Shown here: positions 48,553 to 55,913 of the stretch, piece by piece | Layout of the letters: every line of letters starts with the position of its first letter | How positions within the stretch are numbered: the first letter of the stretch is position 1 | From: an uncultured bacterium | Lineage (GTDB): Bacteria > Patescibacteriota > Minisyncoccia > Phycocordibacterales > CAIRYW01 | DNA length: 56,139 nucleotides | Direction: 5' to 3' | Assembly (NCBI GenBank): GCA_903882905.1 | Contig: CAIRYW010000017.1 | Coordinates: 1-56,139, forward strand | Position numbers and translations under genes: made by a program | Notes under the pieces: model-generated | Databases searched by the model: none | The model's input: the letters and a program-made list of their open reading frames with translations, nothing else | Told to the model about the DNA's origin: nothing

Positions 48553-49560
48553 ATGTTTAATTCAAAAAAATATGATCTAATCGCAATCGGGGATACTGTC
48601 ACCGATGCTTTTATTCGCTTAGAAGAAGCTCATGTAAATTGCAAAGTAAATACAGAAGAATGCGAAATTTGTATGCGCTTCGGAGATAAAATTCCTTACG
48701 AATTTGTTGAGGTTTGTCCTGCGGTCGGAAATTCTGCAAACGGTGCTGTTTCTGCATCGAGACTTGGACTCAAAAGCGCAATCATCACAAACATCGGTAA
48801 TGATTCAGAAGGACTTGATGCCCTAAATCAATTTAAAAAAGATAAAGTCAGTACTGAATTTGTTGTAACAAACAAAGGAATGAAAACCAATTATCATTAT
48901 GTGCTTTGGTTTGAGTCAGATAGAACTATTCTTATCAAACACGAAAAATATCCCTATGCCCTGCCAAAAATGAAAGCACCGAAATGGATTTATTTAAGTT
49001 CACTTGGTGAAAATTCTTTGCCTTTTCATAAAACGATTGAAGAATATTTAATAAAAAATCCTGAAGTAAAATTGGCTTTTCAACCAGGTACTTACCAAAT
49101 GAAGTTTGGAACTGAAGCGCTAAAAGAAATTTATAAAAGAGCTGATGTCTTTTTCTGTAATATTGAAGAAGCTGAAAGAATTCTTAGAATTCAAAGTAGA
49201 GAAAATATAAAAGAGCTTGCAAAAAAGATTGGTGACCTTGGACCAAAAATAGTTTGCCTAACTGATGGAGCAAATGGTGCCTATGTATATGAAAAATCAA
49301 AAGACACTCTTCTCTTTATGCCGCTTTACCCAGATATCAAACCTCCCTACGAACGAACAGGAGCAGGAGATGCTTTTGCTTCAACTTTTACTTCGGCTTT
49401 GATTAAAGGAAAAACTCTTGAAGAGGCTTTGGTGTGGGCACCGATAAATTCCATGTCTGTAGTCCAGCAAATCGGTGCACAAAAAGGACTTCTCACAGAA
49501 CAAAAACTTTTAGAATATTTAAAAACCGCTCCTGCAGAATATAAACCAAGACTTGTTTAG
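48553..49560 (+). CDS. PfkB-family carbohydrate (or nucleoside) kinase
   Basis: A 335-residue ribokinase-fold kinase. The family signature 1 lies in VCPAVGNSANGAVSASRLGL followed by KSAIITNIGNDSEG (about 57-90), and signature 2 is RTGAGDAFASTFTSALIKG (about 268-286) with the catalytic Asp. An unusual N-terminal stretch has three Cys (VNCKVNTEECEICMRFGDK). The substrate could be a fructose phosphate, ribose or a nucleoside. Its nearness to FBP aldolase allows a role as a phosphofructokinase substitute, since many CPR genomes lack the classical enzyme. It is preceded by the structured leader at 48359 and converges on the sortase gene with 3 bases between stops. Confidence 0.9.
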   Translation: MFNSKKYDLIAIGDTVTDAFIRLEEAHVNCKVNTEECEICMRFGDKIPYEFVEVCPAVGNSANGAVSASRLGLKSAIITNIGNDSEGLDALNQFKKDKVSTEFVVTNKGMKTNYHYVLWFESDRTILIKHEKYPYALPKMKAPKWIYLSSLGENSLPFHKTIEEYLIKNPEVKLAFQPGTYQMKFGTEALKEIYKRADVFFCNIEEAERILRIQSRENIKELAKKIGDLGPKIVCLTDGANGAYVYEKSKDTLLFMPLYPDIKPPYERTGAGDAFASTFTSALIKGKTLEEALVWAPINSMSVVQQIGAQKGLLTEQKLLEYLKTAPAEYKPRLV

Positions 49561-49563
49561 ATT

Positions 49564-50205
49564 TTACAAACTTACTTTACTTACATAATCTGCTCTCACT
49601 ACATATCGTAATTCTTTTGTAGAGCCGAATAAATCACAAGTTGAGAGAGTTAACATATTTTCTTTACTGGTTAGATCTACTTCTTCTTTGCTTGCTTGCA
49701 CTAGACGCTCATCGCGAACTTTATAAACATATTTTGTACTGGTTGAATAAACATCAATCTCATCCCCTGCTTTTAGGTTTTCAATTCCATTGAAAGCTTT
49801 ATAGGCTTGATTGTGAACTACAGAAAGTGTACTGCTATGTCCAAAGAGAAAAAGATTTCCACTTGCAGGATAACCTGAGCCAGAATATCTGACGGCACCT
49901 TTTAGGAGATATTCATTCAAAATTGCATTGTCTATAGTGTTTGGATCAGAGACACTTATATCCACTCCAACTTTTGGAATTTGAATTTTTGTTGGAATAT
50001 CTTTGGCCGTGACAACTTGATTTTGGCTAGTTGACCCATTTTGTAGGAGGTTAAGTTTAAGTGCATCCGCTGGAGAATTTCCATTTGGTAATAATTCTTC
50101 AGGGACAAAACCCAAGACATACAACACAATAAAAGTTACAACAAAAATGCCGGTAAAAATTAATCCGAAATTTATATACTTTTTTTGTTCATTATTTAAT
50201 CTCAT
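49564..50205 (-). CDS. Sortase family transpeptidase
   Basis: A 213-residue membrane-anchored sortase. One membrane segment (about 11-32) is followed by the sortase barrel (about 68-210). The catalytic triad is visible: His in NLFLFGHSSTLS (about 123), Cys in MLTLSTCDLFG (about 190) and Arg in LRYVVRADYV (about 204). The TLSTC form fits classes D to F. Sortases cleave a C-terminal sorting signal and link the protein to the cell surface. The neighbouring divergent gene at 50352 encodes a surface protein but has no LPXTG-like signal, so the substrate lies elsewhere or the motif differs. Confidence 0.92.
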   Translation of the reverse strand: MRLNNEQKKYINFGLIFTGIFVVTFIVLYVLGFVPEELLPNGNSPADALKLNLLQNGSTSQNQVVTAKDIPTKIQIPKVGVDISVSDPNTIDNAILNEYLLKGAVRYSGSGYPASGNLFLFGHSSTLSVVHNQAYKAFNGIENLKAGDEIDVYSTSTKYVYKVRDERLVQASKEEVDLTSKENMLTLSTCDLFGSTKELRYVVRADYVSKVSL

Positions 50206-50249
50206 TTTATTTCTTCATTATCTCATTAAAAATCTGACATCCCAAACTT

Positions 50250-50270
50250 GCTCAAGGGTAGCCCTTGAGC
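50250..50270. promoter_or_regulatory. Perfect hairpin in the divergent sortase/CARDB gap
   Basis: GCTCAAGGG (50250-50258) and CCCTTGAGC (50262-50270) pair fully around TAG. It lies 7 bases before the -35 box of the promoter at 50278. No T-run follows, so an operator is more likely than a terminator. Confidence 0.45.
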
Positions 50271-50277
50271 GTTAGAG

Positions 50278-50305
50278 TTGACAAAAATAGTAAAAGTAGT
50301 ATAAT
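50278..50305 (+). promoter_or_regulatory. Consensus promoter of the CARDB surface protein
   Basis: A perfect TTGACA (50278-50283), a 16-bp spacer and a perfect TATAAT (50300-50305), the best promoter in the window. The leader of about 40 nt holds a hairpin AAAGCTA-AAACC-TAGCTTT (50312-50330). High expression of the surface protein is expected. Confidence 0.8.
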
Positions 50306-50351
50306 ACTGCTAAAGCTAAAACCTAGCTTTTCTAATAAATAATTCAAAAAT

Positions 50352-51998
50352 ATGGGAGACAAAAAAGATCAAATTCCACATAATTTACCTACAGATAACA
50401 CACAAACAGATGTGCACTATTCTTCTATAGAACAAAGTGTCCACACTTACCCTTTGGATCGTGAAATGCACGAAAAAACAGAAGAACCAGAAAAAGAAAA
50501 AGCTGGTGCAGACAAAGCTATTAAATACGCTCTTGTAATCGGTTTTCTTGTTATTCTTTTTGTTGTTAGTCTTGGAATTGTCTCTTTCCTACCAAGTATA
50601 ATTTCAAATGTATCCACAACAGCTTCCACTTACCTCTTCTCAACTTTTTCTTCTCAACCAAAAATTACTCTAACTTTAGACAAAAATGAAGTTGGAATAG
50701 GACAACCTTTTACCCTTTCATGGAAAAATAATACAACTGATACGAATGGAAGTTATTCTTTTAGTTTTAAATGTACTGAGGGAATTACCCTAGTCGATGC
50801 AAGTTCTAGTAAACCGATTGTATGTGGTACCTACTACCCTATCGGAAGCGACAATTGGTCTATTAAATTAATTTCAAATTCAAAAAATACAGGAAGTGTT
50901 TCTCTTCCAATGAATGTTAGTTTTTTTGAAACTAACAGAACAGAACCAAAACTTACAAATTCAATTTCCATCTTAGCTCTTGGAACAAATGGGAATAATT
51001 CTGGATCATCAAACAATTCTTCTACTAGCACAAATTCAGGAGTGACTGTGACTTCACAAAATAATTCACAGAATAATTCAAGTGGATCAAGAGCTTCATC
51101 ATCAAATTATTATTATCCTGCAAATGGCAAAAGTGATTTGGCAATTACTTTAGTCAAAAGCGGTATGGTGGTAAACAATGGAAGCTTTGTTCAAACTTCT
51201 GCAATTAATGCTGGATCAAGAGTTATGATTCAATTTAATGTTGCAAACAATGGAACGGCTCCTTCTGGAGCTTGGTCTCTAACAGCAACTCTTCCAACAA
51301 CAATTCAAAATGAAAAAACATACTCTTCTGGTACAGAGCCATCACTTAAGCCCGGAGATTCTTTCACTATGAGTCTTGCTTTTGATTCGTTTGATTCATC
51401 AGCAAATCAAGCGATTATTACACTTTTATCTAGTGCCGACTCAAATGTTTCAAATAATACTTTAACAATTCCATTTACTGCAGGTTCAACTTATAGCAAT
51501 AACAACAATTACAACTACAATAATAATTACTACAACAGCAATGGAAATTATTACAATAACAATGCAAGCCTAAACGTTGCAATAACCAACCTTGGTCAAT
51601 TCAACCGATCAACAGGACAGTTTTATTACAACGGATACAACAGCTCAATTTATTCAGGATCAACTGTTGGCGTTCAATTTACAGTGACAAACAATGGAAG
51701 TACTGCAACAGGACCATGGTCATTCAATGCAACGCTCCCAACAAATTCCAATTCTAACTACAATAATAATTATTGTAACGGATATAATTGCAATAATAAT
51801 TACTACAATAACAACGGAGGAACTTACAACTATTCTTCAGGAACAGAGCCTTCACTTGCACCAGGTCAAAGTATGAGTTTTACAATTGCCTTTGATAATC
51901 CAACTATTGGATCAGATACTGTTTATATTAATGCTTATGGAAGTTCTGTCTCAGGTGGAAACAACAGCGCTACAAGAACTTTCTACGTAAGTAATTAA
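50352..51998 (+). CDS. Asn/Ser/Tyr-rich surface protein with two CARDB-like domains
   Basis: A 548-residue protein with a polar, cytoplasmic N-tail (about 1-55), one membrane anchor (YALVIGFLVILFVVSLGIVS, about 57-76) and a large extracytoplasmic part. A first beta domain (about 95-205) carries Cys pairs. Two CARDB-like repeats follow (about 260-375 and 400-545), both with the motif SSGTEPSLxPGxSxxxxxAFD. They are joined by low-complexity Asn/Tyr stretches (runs of YNNN and NNYYN) coded by AAT and TAT triplets. CARDB domains are adhesion modules. The consensus promoter and the strong terminator suggest an abundant surface protein, a candidate host-contact factor. Confidence 0.85.
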   Translation: MGDKKDQIPHNLPTDNTQTDVHYSSIEQSVHTYPLDREMHEKTEEPEKEKAGADKAIKYALVIGFLVILFVVSLGIVSFLPSIISNVSTTASTYLFSTFSSQPKITLTLDKNEVGIGQPFTLSWKNNTTDTNGSYSFSFKCTEGITLVDASSSKPIVCGTYYPIGSDNWSIKLISNSKNTGSVSLPMNVSFFETNRTEPKLTNSISILALGTNGNNSGSSNNSSTSTNSGVTVTSQNNSQNNSSGSRASSSNYYYPANGKSDLAITLVKSGMVVNNGSFVQTSAINAGSRVMIQFNVANNGTAPSGAWSLTATLPTTIQNEKTYSSGTEPSLKPGDSFTMSLAFDSFDSSANQAIITLLSSADSNVSNNTLTIPFTAGSTYSNNNNYNYNNNYYNSNGNYYNNNASLNVAITNLGQFNRSTGQFYYNGYNSSIYSGSTVGVQFTVTNNGSTATGPWSFNATLPTNSNSNYNNNYCNGYNCNNNYYNNNGGTYNYSSGTEPSLAPGQSMSFTIAFDNPTIGSDTVYINAYGSSVSGGNNSATRTFYVSN

Positions 51999-52004
51999 TC
52001 TTTA

Positions 52005-52042
52005 AAACAGCCGAGGCGCTTAAGCGCCTCGGCTGTTTTTTT
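52005..52042. terminator. Perfect-palindrome bidirectional terminator
   Basis: Bases 52005-52040 form a 36-bp perfect palindrome (arms AAAACAGCCGAGGCGCTT and its complement), extended by further T residues. It ends both the CARDB gene (stop 51998) and the converging CapA-like gene (stop at 52041), whose end overlaps the T-run. Confidence 0.92.
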
Positions 52043-53180
52043 AAATATCAATTTCTCCACTCTGAATTTGTTGTTTTAAATTTACATCAGAAATTGATGC
52101 CATGAAATCTAACATTTTTTGCTTTTCTATTCCGTCTGAAAAACTAGGAACTGAATCATTTATGACTACAGGAAGAATAGATATATTTTCTCCATTATTT
52201 GTCTTTGTAATTTGAAGAGCAATTGCATGGGTAGTTCCATAAGAAAAATTCTGATCAAAAACAAAATTACCTAAAGAATAAAAAATTGGTTTGTTATTAT
52301 AAATTTCAACGCCCTCTACAACATGCGGATGAGACCCAATAACCATATCTGCTCCACTATCAATCATCAATCTTCCGTTTTTTTTCTGTAAGTCGGTTGG
52401 GTAATCTTGATACTCAACTCCCCAATGTGGCATTACGATTACAAAATAATTCACATCTTTTAGTTCCTTTATTAAATCAAGAGTATGGTCAACCTTTCCA
52501 CCAAATTCATTCCAACCAATAAACGCTATTTTGAAACCATTTTCATTAAAAGTGGCAACCCTATCATCTTTATTAAAATAATCTCCAAAAGGCTGTATAT
52601 TTATGCTTTTCAAAAAATCATAAGATTGCCTTATTCCTTCAAGCCCAAAATCATTATTATGATTATTTGCCTGCGAGAGTGCATCAAAACCAACATTTTT
52701 CAAAATATTTAAAACGGAAGGATTGAAAGTAAATTGTAAAATTGTGTGATCTTGCGCTGAAATAGAATTAAAATTTGTTATAACGCCTTCAAGATTGGCA
52801 ACCGAAATATCAGAATTTTTTATTTGTTCTGTTGTAGAAGCAAAAATATAATTTTGTCCAAATTGATTAATTCTCAATCTCACCTGCCTATCAAGCATCA
52901 CATCACCTGCAACAAAGATACTGAGTTTATTTTCTGGAACTTGGATAGGAACAACAACTAGTTTTTCTTGAGCAGTATATTTTGGAAAAAAAATTACAAA
53001 TAATAAAAGTAAAGTAAAAATAGAAAGAAGTAATATTAATATTTTAGTTTTCACTTTCCTTATAATTTTTCTTGAGGAGAGACCTCCAAAAAAAGAGGAC
53101 TCACCTCTAAAAAATTTAGATATCCAATCTTGCCATTTTTGCGTTTGATTGGATGAAAGATTTTCTAGCTGGAACATCAT
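52041..53180 (-). CDS. CapA-family (poly-gamma-glutamate synthesis/metallophosphatase-like) membrane protein
   Basis: A protein of up to 379 residues. A basic stretch and membrane anchor (KILILLLSIFTLLLLFVIFF, about 46-65) precede the CapA domain (about 88-345): FVAGDVMLDRQVR, VANLEGVITN, ALSQANNHNNDFGLEGI, YFVIVMPHWGVEYQDYPT and GADMVIGSHPHVVEG. These carry the Asp, Asn and His metal ligands of the calcineurin-like CapA fold. CapA-like proteins serve capsule or surface polymer work. The ATG at 53180 overlaps the end of gyrB by 65 bases; an in-frame GTG at 53054 directly before the anchor, preceded by AAGGA, could be the true start. Order gyrB then capA on one strand suggests co-transcription. 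Confidence 0.85.
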   Translation of the reverse strand: MMFQLENLSSNQTQKWQDWISKFFRGESSFFGGLSSRKIIRKVKTKILILLLSIFTLLLLFVIFFPKYTAQEKLVVVPIQVPENKLSIFVAGDVMLDRQVRLRINQFGQNYIFASTTEQIKNSDISVANLEGVITNFNSISAQDHTILQFTFNPSVLNILKNVGFDALSQANNHNNDFGLEGIRQSYDFLKSINIQPFGDYFNKDDRVATFNENGFKIAFIGWNEFGGKVDHTLDLIKELKDVNYFVIVMPHWGVEYQDYPTDLQKKNGRLMIDSGADMVIGSHPHVVEGVEIYNNKPIFYSLGNFVFDQNFSYGTTHAIALQITKTNNGENISILPVVINDSVPSFSDGIEKQKMLDFMASISDVNLKQQIQSGEIDI

Positions 53181-55185
53181 TTCCCATCAAAATATCTACT
53201 ACCTTATCTGCCTCAATTGCATCCTCAATATTTATTTGCTTTAGCACTCTGTTGTTTTTGTCCATTGTAGTTTCTCCAAGTTCTTCGGCATTCATTTCTC
53301 CAAGACCTTTGTATCGCTGAATAGTAACTTTTTTATTTACTTTCTTGTCTTTTTCTTTTCCGCCTTTTTCATCCACTTCCTCCTCAGGCGTTTCTTCTGT
53401 GGCACCTTCCTCACCTTCTGAAACTTCTGTTATTTGAATTTTTTCATCTTTCAAAAACTTTTCTTTTTCTTGTTCAGAATAAAAATAATGAAAATCTTTT
53501 CCAAGTTTCAATTTGTAAAGTGGTGGTTGAGCAATATAAATATATCCAGCTTCGATTAAAGGTCTGAAGTGTCTATAGAAAAGAGTTAAAAGAAGAGTTC
53601 TAATGTGCGCACCGTCAACGTCGGCATCTGTAGCGATAATAATTTTGTGATATCGAAGTTTTGTAATATCAAATGTATCTCCAATAGCAGTTCCAAGAGC
53701 AACGACAAGATTTGTAATTTGTTCAGACGCGAGCATCTTGTCCAATCTAGCTCTTTCAATATTTAAAATTTTTCCTCGAAGGGGCAAGATTGCTTGAGTT
53801 CTTCTATCTCGTCCAGTTTTTGCAGTACCTCCAGCAGAGTCTCCCTCTACAATAAATAGTTCTGATTCTGAAGCATCTTTACTTTGGCAGTCGGCAAGTT
53901 TTCCAGGTAAAGTCATTCCCTCAAGTGCGCCTTTTCTTAGGATTGAATCCTTTGCCGCTTTTGCGGCTTTTCTTCCGCGCATCGCAAGAATAACCTTATT
54001 CATTATAGCTTTTGCGTCATCTGGATTTTCTTCCAAATACATTGAAAATGCATCACCCAAAACAGTAGATACTGCTCCTTGCGCTTCCATGCTTCCAAGT
54101 TTTGCTTTTGTTTGTCCTTCAAATTGAATTTCAGGAAGTTTTACAGAAATAACAGCGGTAATTCCTTCAAGCACATCGTCTCCGATAAAACTTTCATCTG
54201 CTTCTTTTGTATAACCATTTTTTTTGGCGTAAGTATTGATTGTTCTTGTGAGAGCGGTTTTGAAACCAGTAATGTGTGTTCCTCCTTCTGGGTTGTAAAT
54301 ATTATTCGCGAAACCTGCAATTTTTGCAGAAATATCATCGATGTATTGGATAGCAACTTCAACCAAAGTTTTTCCTTCTTCTTTTTCTACATAGAAAATA
54401 TTTTTGTGAATGGGTTTTGAGAGAGTGTTATAAAATTTAATTAGTGATACTAATCCTCCTTCAAAATAAAAACTAACAGAAGGAACATCTAGACTTTCAT
54501 CTTTCAAAAAGAATACTTCATCAAAATTAATTTTTTCTTTATACTCCCTGGCATCAACCACATTAATCAAAAGATTTTTTACAAGGTAAGCTTGCTGGCG
54601 AAGATGAGTTACTATTTTTTCGTAGTTAAATTCAATTCCCTCTTTAAAAATTTCAATGTCGGGTTTGAAAGTGGTAATAGTTCCGTGCTCTTTTGAGTTT
54701 GCAACTTTTTTTACTTTGCTAAGTGGTTTTCCTATTTTATATTCTTGAAGATATTTTCCTCCGTCTCTGTGCACTTCTGCTTTGAGGTGTATTGATAGTG
54801 CATTTACAACTGATGCTCCCACTCCGTGAAGTCCTCCAGAAAATTTGTAAGAATTATTATCAAATTTTCCTCCAGCGTGAAGAACTGTCATAATAGTTTC
54901 AAGAGCAGAAACTTTTGTTTTGGAATGCATATCAACTGGAATTCCGGCTCCATCATCAACAATTCGAACATATCCGTCAGGAAGAAGAGCTACTTCAATT
55001 CGAGAACATCTATTTGCCATAGCCTCATCGCGAGAGTTATCAAAAATTTCCCAAACTAAATGATGAAGACCATCTGGTCCTGTGGTTCCAATATACATTC
55101 CAGGTCGTCTTCTAACCGCTTCAAGACCCTCTAGGACAGTAATCTGAGCCGCTCCATATTGCTGTTTTTTTTCTGGTTTAACCAT
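53116..55185 (-). CDS. gyrB: DNA gyrase subunit B
   Basis: A 689-residue type II topoisomerase subunit. The ATPase has EIFDNSRDEAMANRCSRIEV, VDDGAGIPVDMH and GGLHGVGASVVNALSIHLK; the TOPRIM part has ELFIVEGDSAGGTAKTGRDR, QAILPLRGKILNIERARLDK and IIATDADVDGAHIRTLLLTL. An acidic and Lys-rich insertion (about 600-630, EEGATEETPEEEVDEKGG and following) interrupts the C-terminal part before IQRYKGLGEMNAEELGET. The start is set at the ATG at 55185 (MVKPEKKQQYGAAQITVLEG); a longer frame would pass through the 46-bp palindrome at 55222. QAILPLRGK supports GyrB over ParE. No gyrA is in the window. Confidence 0.96.
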   Translation of the reverse strand: MVKPEKKQQYGAAQITVLEGLEAVRRRPGMYIGTTGPDGLHHLVWEIFDNSRDEAMANRCSRIEVALLPDGYVRIVDDGAGIPVDMHSKTKVSALETIMTVLHAGGKFDNNSYKFSGGLHGVGASVVNALSIHLKAEVHRDGGKYLQEYKIGKPLSKVKKVANSKEHGTITTFKPDIEIFKEGIEFNYEKIVTHLRQQAYLVKNLLINVVDAREYKEKINFDEVFFLKDESLDVPSVSFYFEGGLVSLIKFYNTLSKPIHKNIFYVEKEEGKTLVEVAIQYIDDISAKIAGFANNIYNPEGGTHITGFKTALTRTINTYAKKNGYTKEADESFIGDDVLEGITAVISVKLPEIQFEGQTKAKLGSMEAQGAVSTVLGDAFSMYLEENPDDAKAIMNKVILAMRGRKAAKAAKDSILRKGALEGMTLPGKLADCQSKDASESELFIVEGDSAGGTAKTGRDRRTQAILPLRGKILNIERARLDKMLASEQITNLVVALGTAIGDTFDITKLRYHKIIIATDADVDGAHIRTLLLTLFYRHFRPLIEAGYIYIAQPPLYKLKLGKDFHYFYSEQEKEKFLKDEKIQITEVSEGEEGATEETPEEEVDEKGGKEKDKKVNKKVTIQRYKGLGEMNAEELGETTMDKNNRVLKQINIEDAIEADKVVDILMGNDVPARKSFIQSNAKMARLDI

Positions 55186-55221
55186 CCTTTTTATTTGAAT
55201 TTGATTGAAAAAAATTACATT

Positions 55222-55267
55222 AAGTCCCGACGTTTCAGTCGGGATCCCGACTGAAACGTCGGGACTT
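55222..55267. repeat. 46-bp perfect palindrome upstream of gyrB
   Basis: Bases 55222-55244 and 55245-55267 are perfect complements with no loop; the core is GTCGGGATCCCGAC. On the plus strand T residues follow, so it could stop plus-strand transcription; no plus-strand gene precedes it nearby. It lies 37 bases before the gyrB start and within the gyrB leader if transcription begins beyond it. It may be a repeat element or a cruciform-forming, supercoiling-sensitive site. Confidence 0.75.
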
Positions 55268-55319
55268 TTTTGGCTTTTTGTCCTTATATTATAGCATTTT
55301 TTGAGTAAATAAATCAGCA

Positions 55320-55348
55320 TTGACAGACATATTTATTAGTGGTAACTT
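55320..55348 (+). promoter_or_regulatory. Promoter of the orphan gene at 55358, nearly leaderless
   Basis: A perfect TTGACA (55320-55325), a 17-bp spacer ending in GTGG and TAACTT (55343-55348) lie 9 bases before the ATG. The -10 hexamer is identical to that of the minus-strand orphan at 39176. Confidence 0.65.
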
Positions 55349-55357
55349 TGAATAGAT

Positions 55358-55783
55358 ATGAACACTGACACGACTGCTCTTGATTCACTCAAGGGCGAAG
55401 AAAACCCACGCAAACAAACCGAGGCTCTGTTGAACAGTTTCAACGACATCAACGGCCTCACTGCAGCAGTGGACGTCATTGGCTTCTACAAAGAAGTTCA
55501 TTCACTCTGGTACGTGTACCAGCAGATTGAATACAATGCCCTATCGCCCGAGCTGTACAAAGAAAAACAGTTCCGGCAATCTGGACTTGACGCAGCGAGG
55601 AGAAGTTGCCTCGACAGGATGGTCACGTTGTGCCTGCAAGCAAAAGGCAAACAACGCAGGCGACTCTACTGCGAATTCAAAGTGACCATCAACTCAATGG
55701 ACCAAAACCGCTACGTCTGCATAAGTGGAAGGAAGGCTCTCAGCCGAGTTCCCTTGTGGCTCTACTGGGGAAGTTGGAAATAA
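55358..55783 (+). CDS. Orphan protein of unknown function (141 aa), G+C rich
   Basis: A 141-residue soluble protein without a recognisable domain. It looks helical: TEALLNSFNDINGLTAAVDV, FYKEVHSLWYVYQQIEYNAL and a basic middle SGLDAARRSCLDRMVTLCLQ followed by AKGKQRRRLYCEF. A Trp-rich end reads SRVPLWLYWGSWK. Base composition is visibly higher in G+C than in gyrB beside it, with codons such as CGC, CTG, GGC and ACC. It has its own promoter just before the ATG and two terminators after it. It is the largest of the four orphan one-gene units in this window. Confidence 0.7.
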   Translation: MNTDTTALDSLKGEENPRKQTEALLNSFNDINGLTAAVDVIGFYKEVHSLWYVYQQIEYNALSPELYKEKQFRQSGLDAARRSCLDRMVTLCLQAKGKQRRRLYCEFKVTINSMDQNRYVCISGRKALSRVPLWLYWGSWK

Positions 55784-55804
55784 CCAGCTGCGCACATTCT
55801 CATC

Positions 55805-55840
55805 ACCGTCTCTCGCTTCATGTGATTGACGGTATTTTTT
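55805..55840 (+). terminator. Terminator of the orphan gene at 55358
   Basis: ACCGTC (55805-55810) and GACGGT (55828-55833) form a stem with a 17-base loop, followed by A and six T residues. It lies about 20 bases past the stop. Confidence 0.65.
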
Positions 55841-55857
55841 ATTTTCACTTTTTGCAA

Positions 55858-55885
55858 AAGCCGCCCCTAACGGGGCGGCTTTTTT
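55858..55885. terminator. Strong bidirectional terminator
   Basis: AGCCGCCCC (55859-55867) and GGGGCGGCT (55872-55880) form a nine-pair G+C-rich stem with a TAAC loop and T-runs in both directions. It separates the orphan gene from the converging partial gene at 55914. Confidence 0.92.
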
Positions 55886-55913
55886 GTTTGTATTTTTTAT
55901 TTTTCTCCCCTCC

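Noticed and set aside
55186-55320. 45-residue N-terminal extension of GyrB
   Set aside because: It would be translated from the 46-bp palindrome and shows no GyrB similarity; the ATG at 55185 gives the normal family start.
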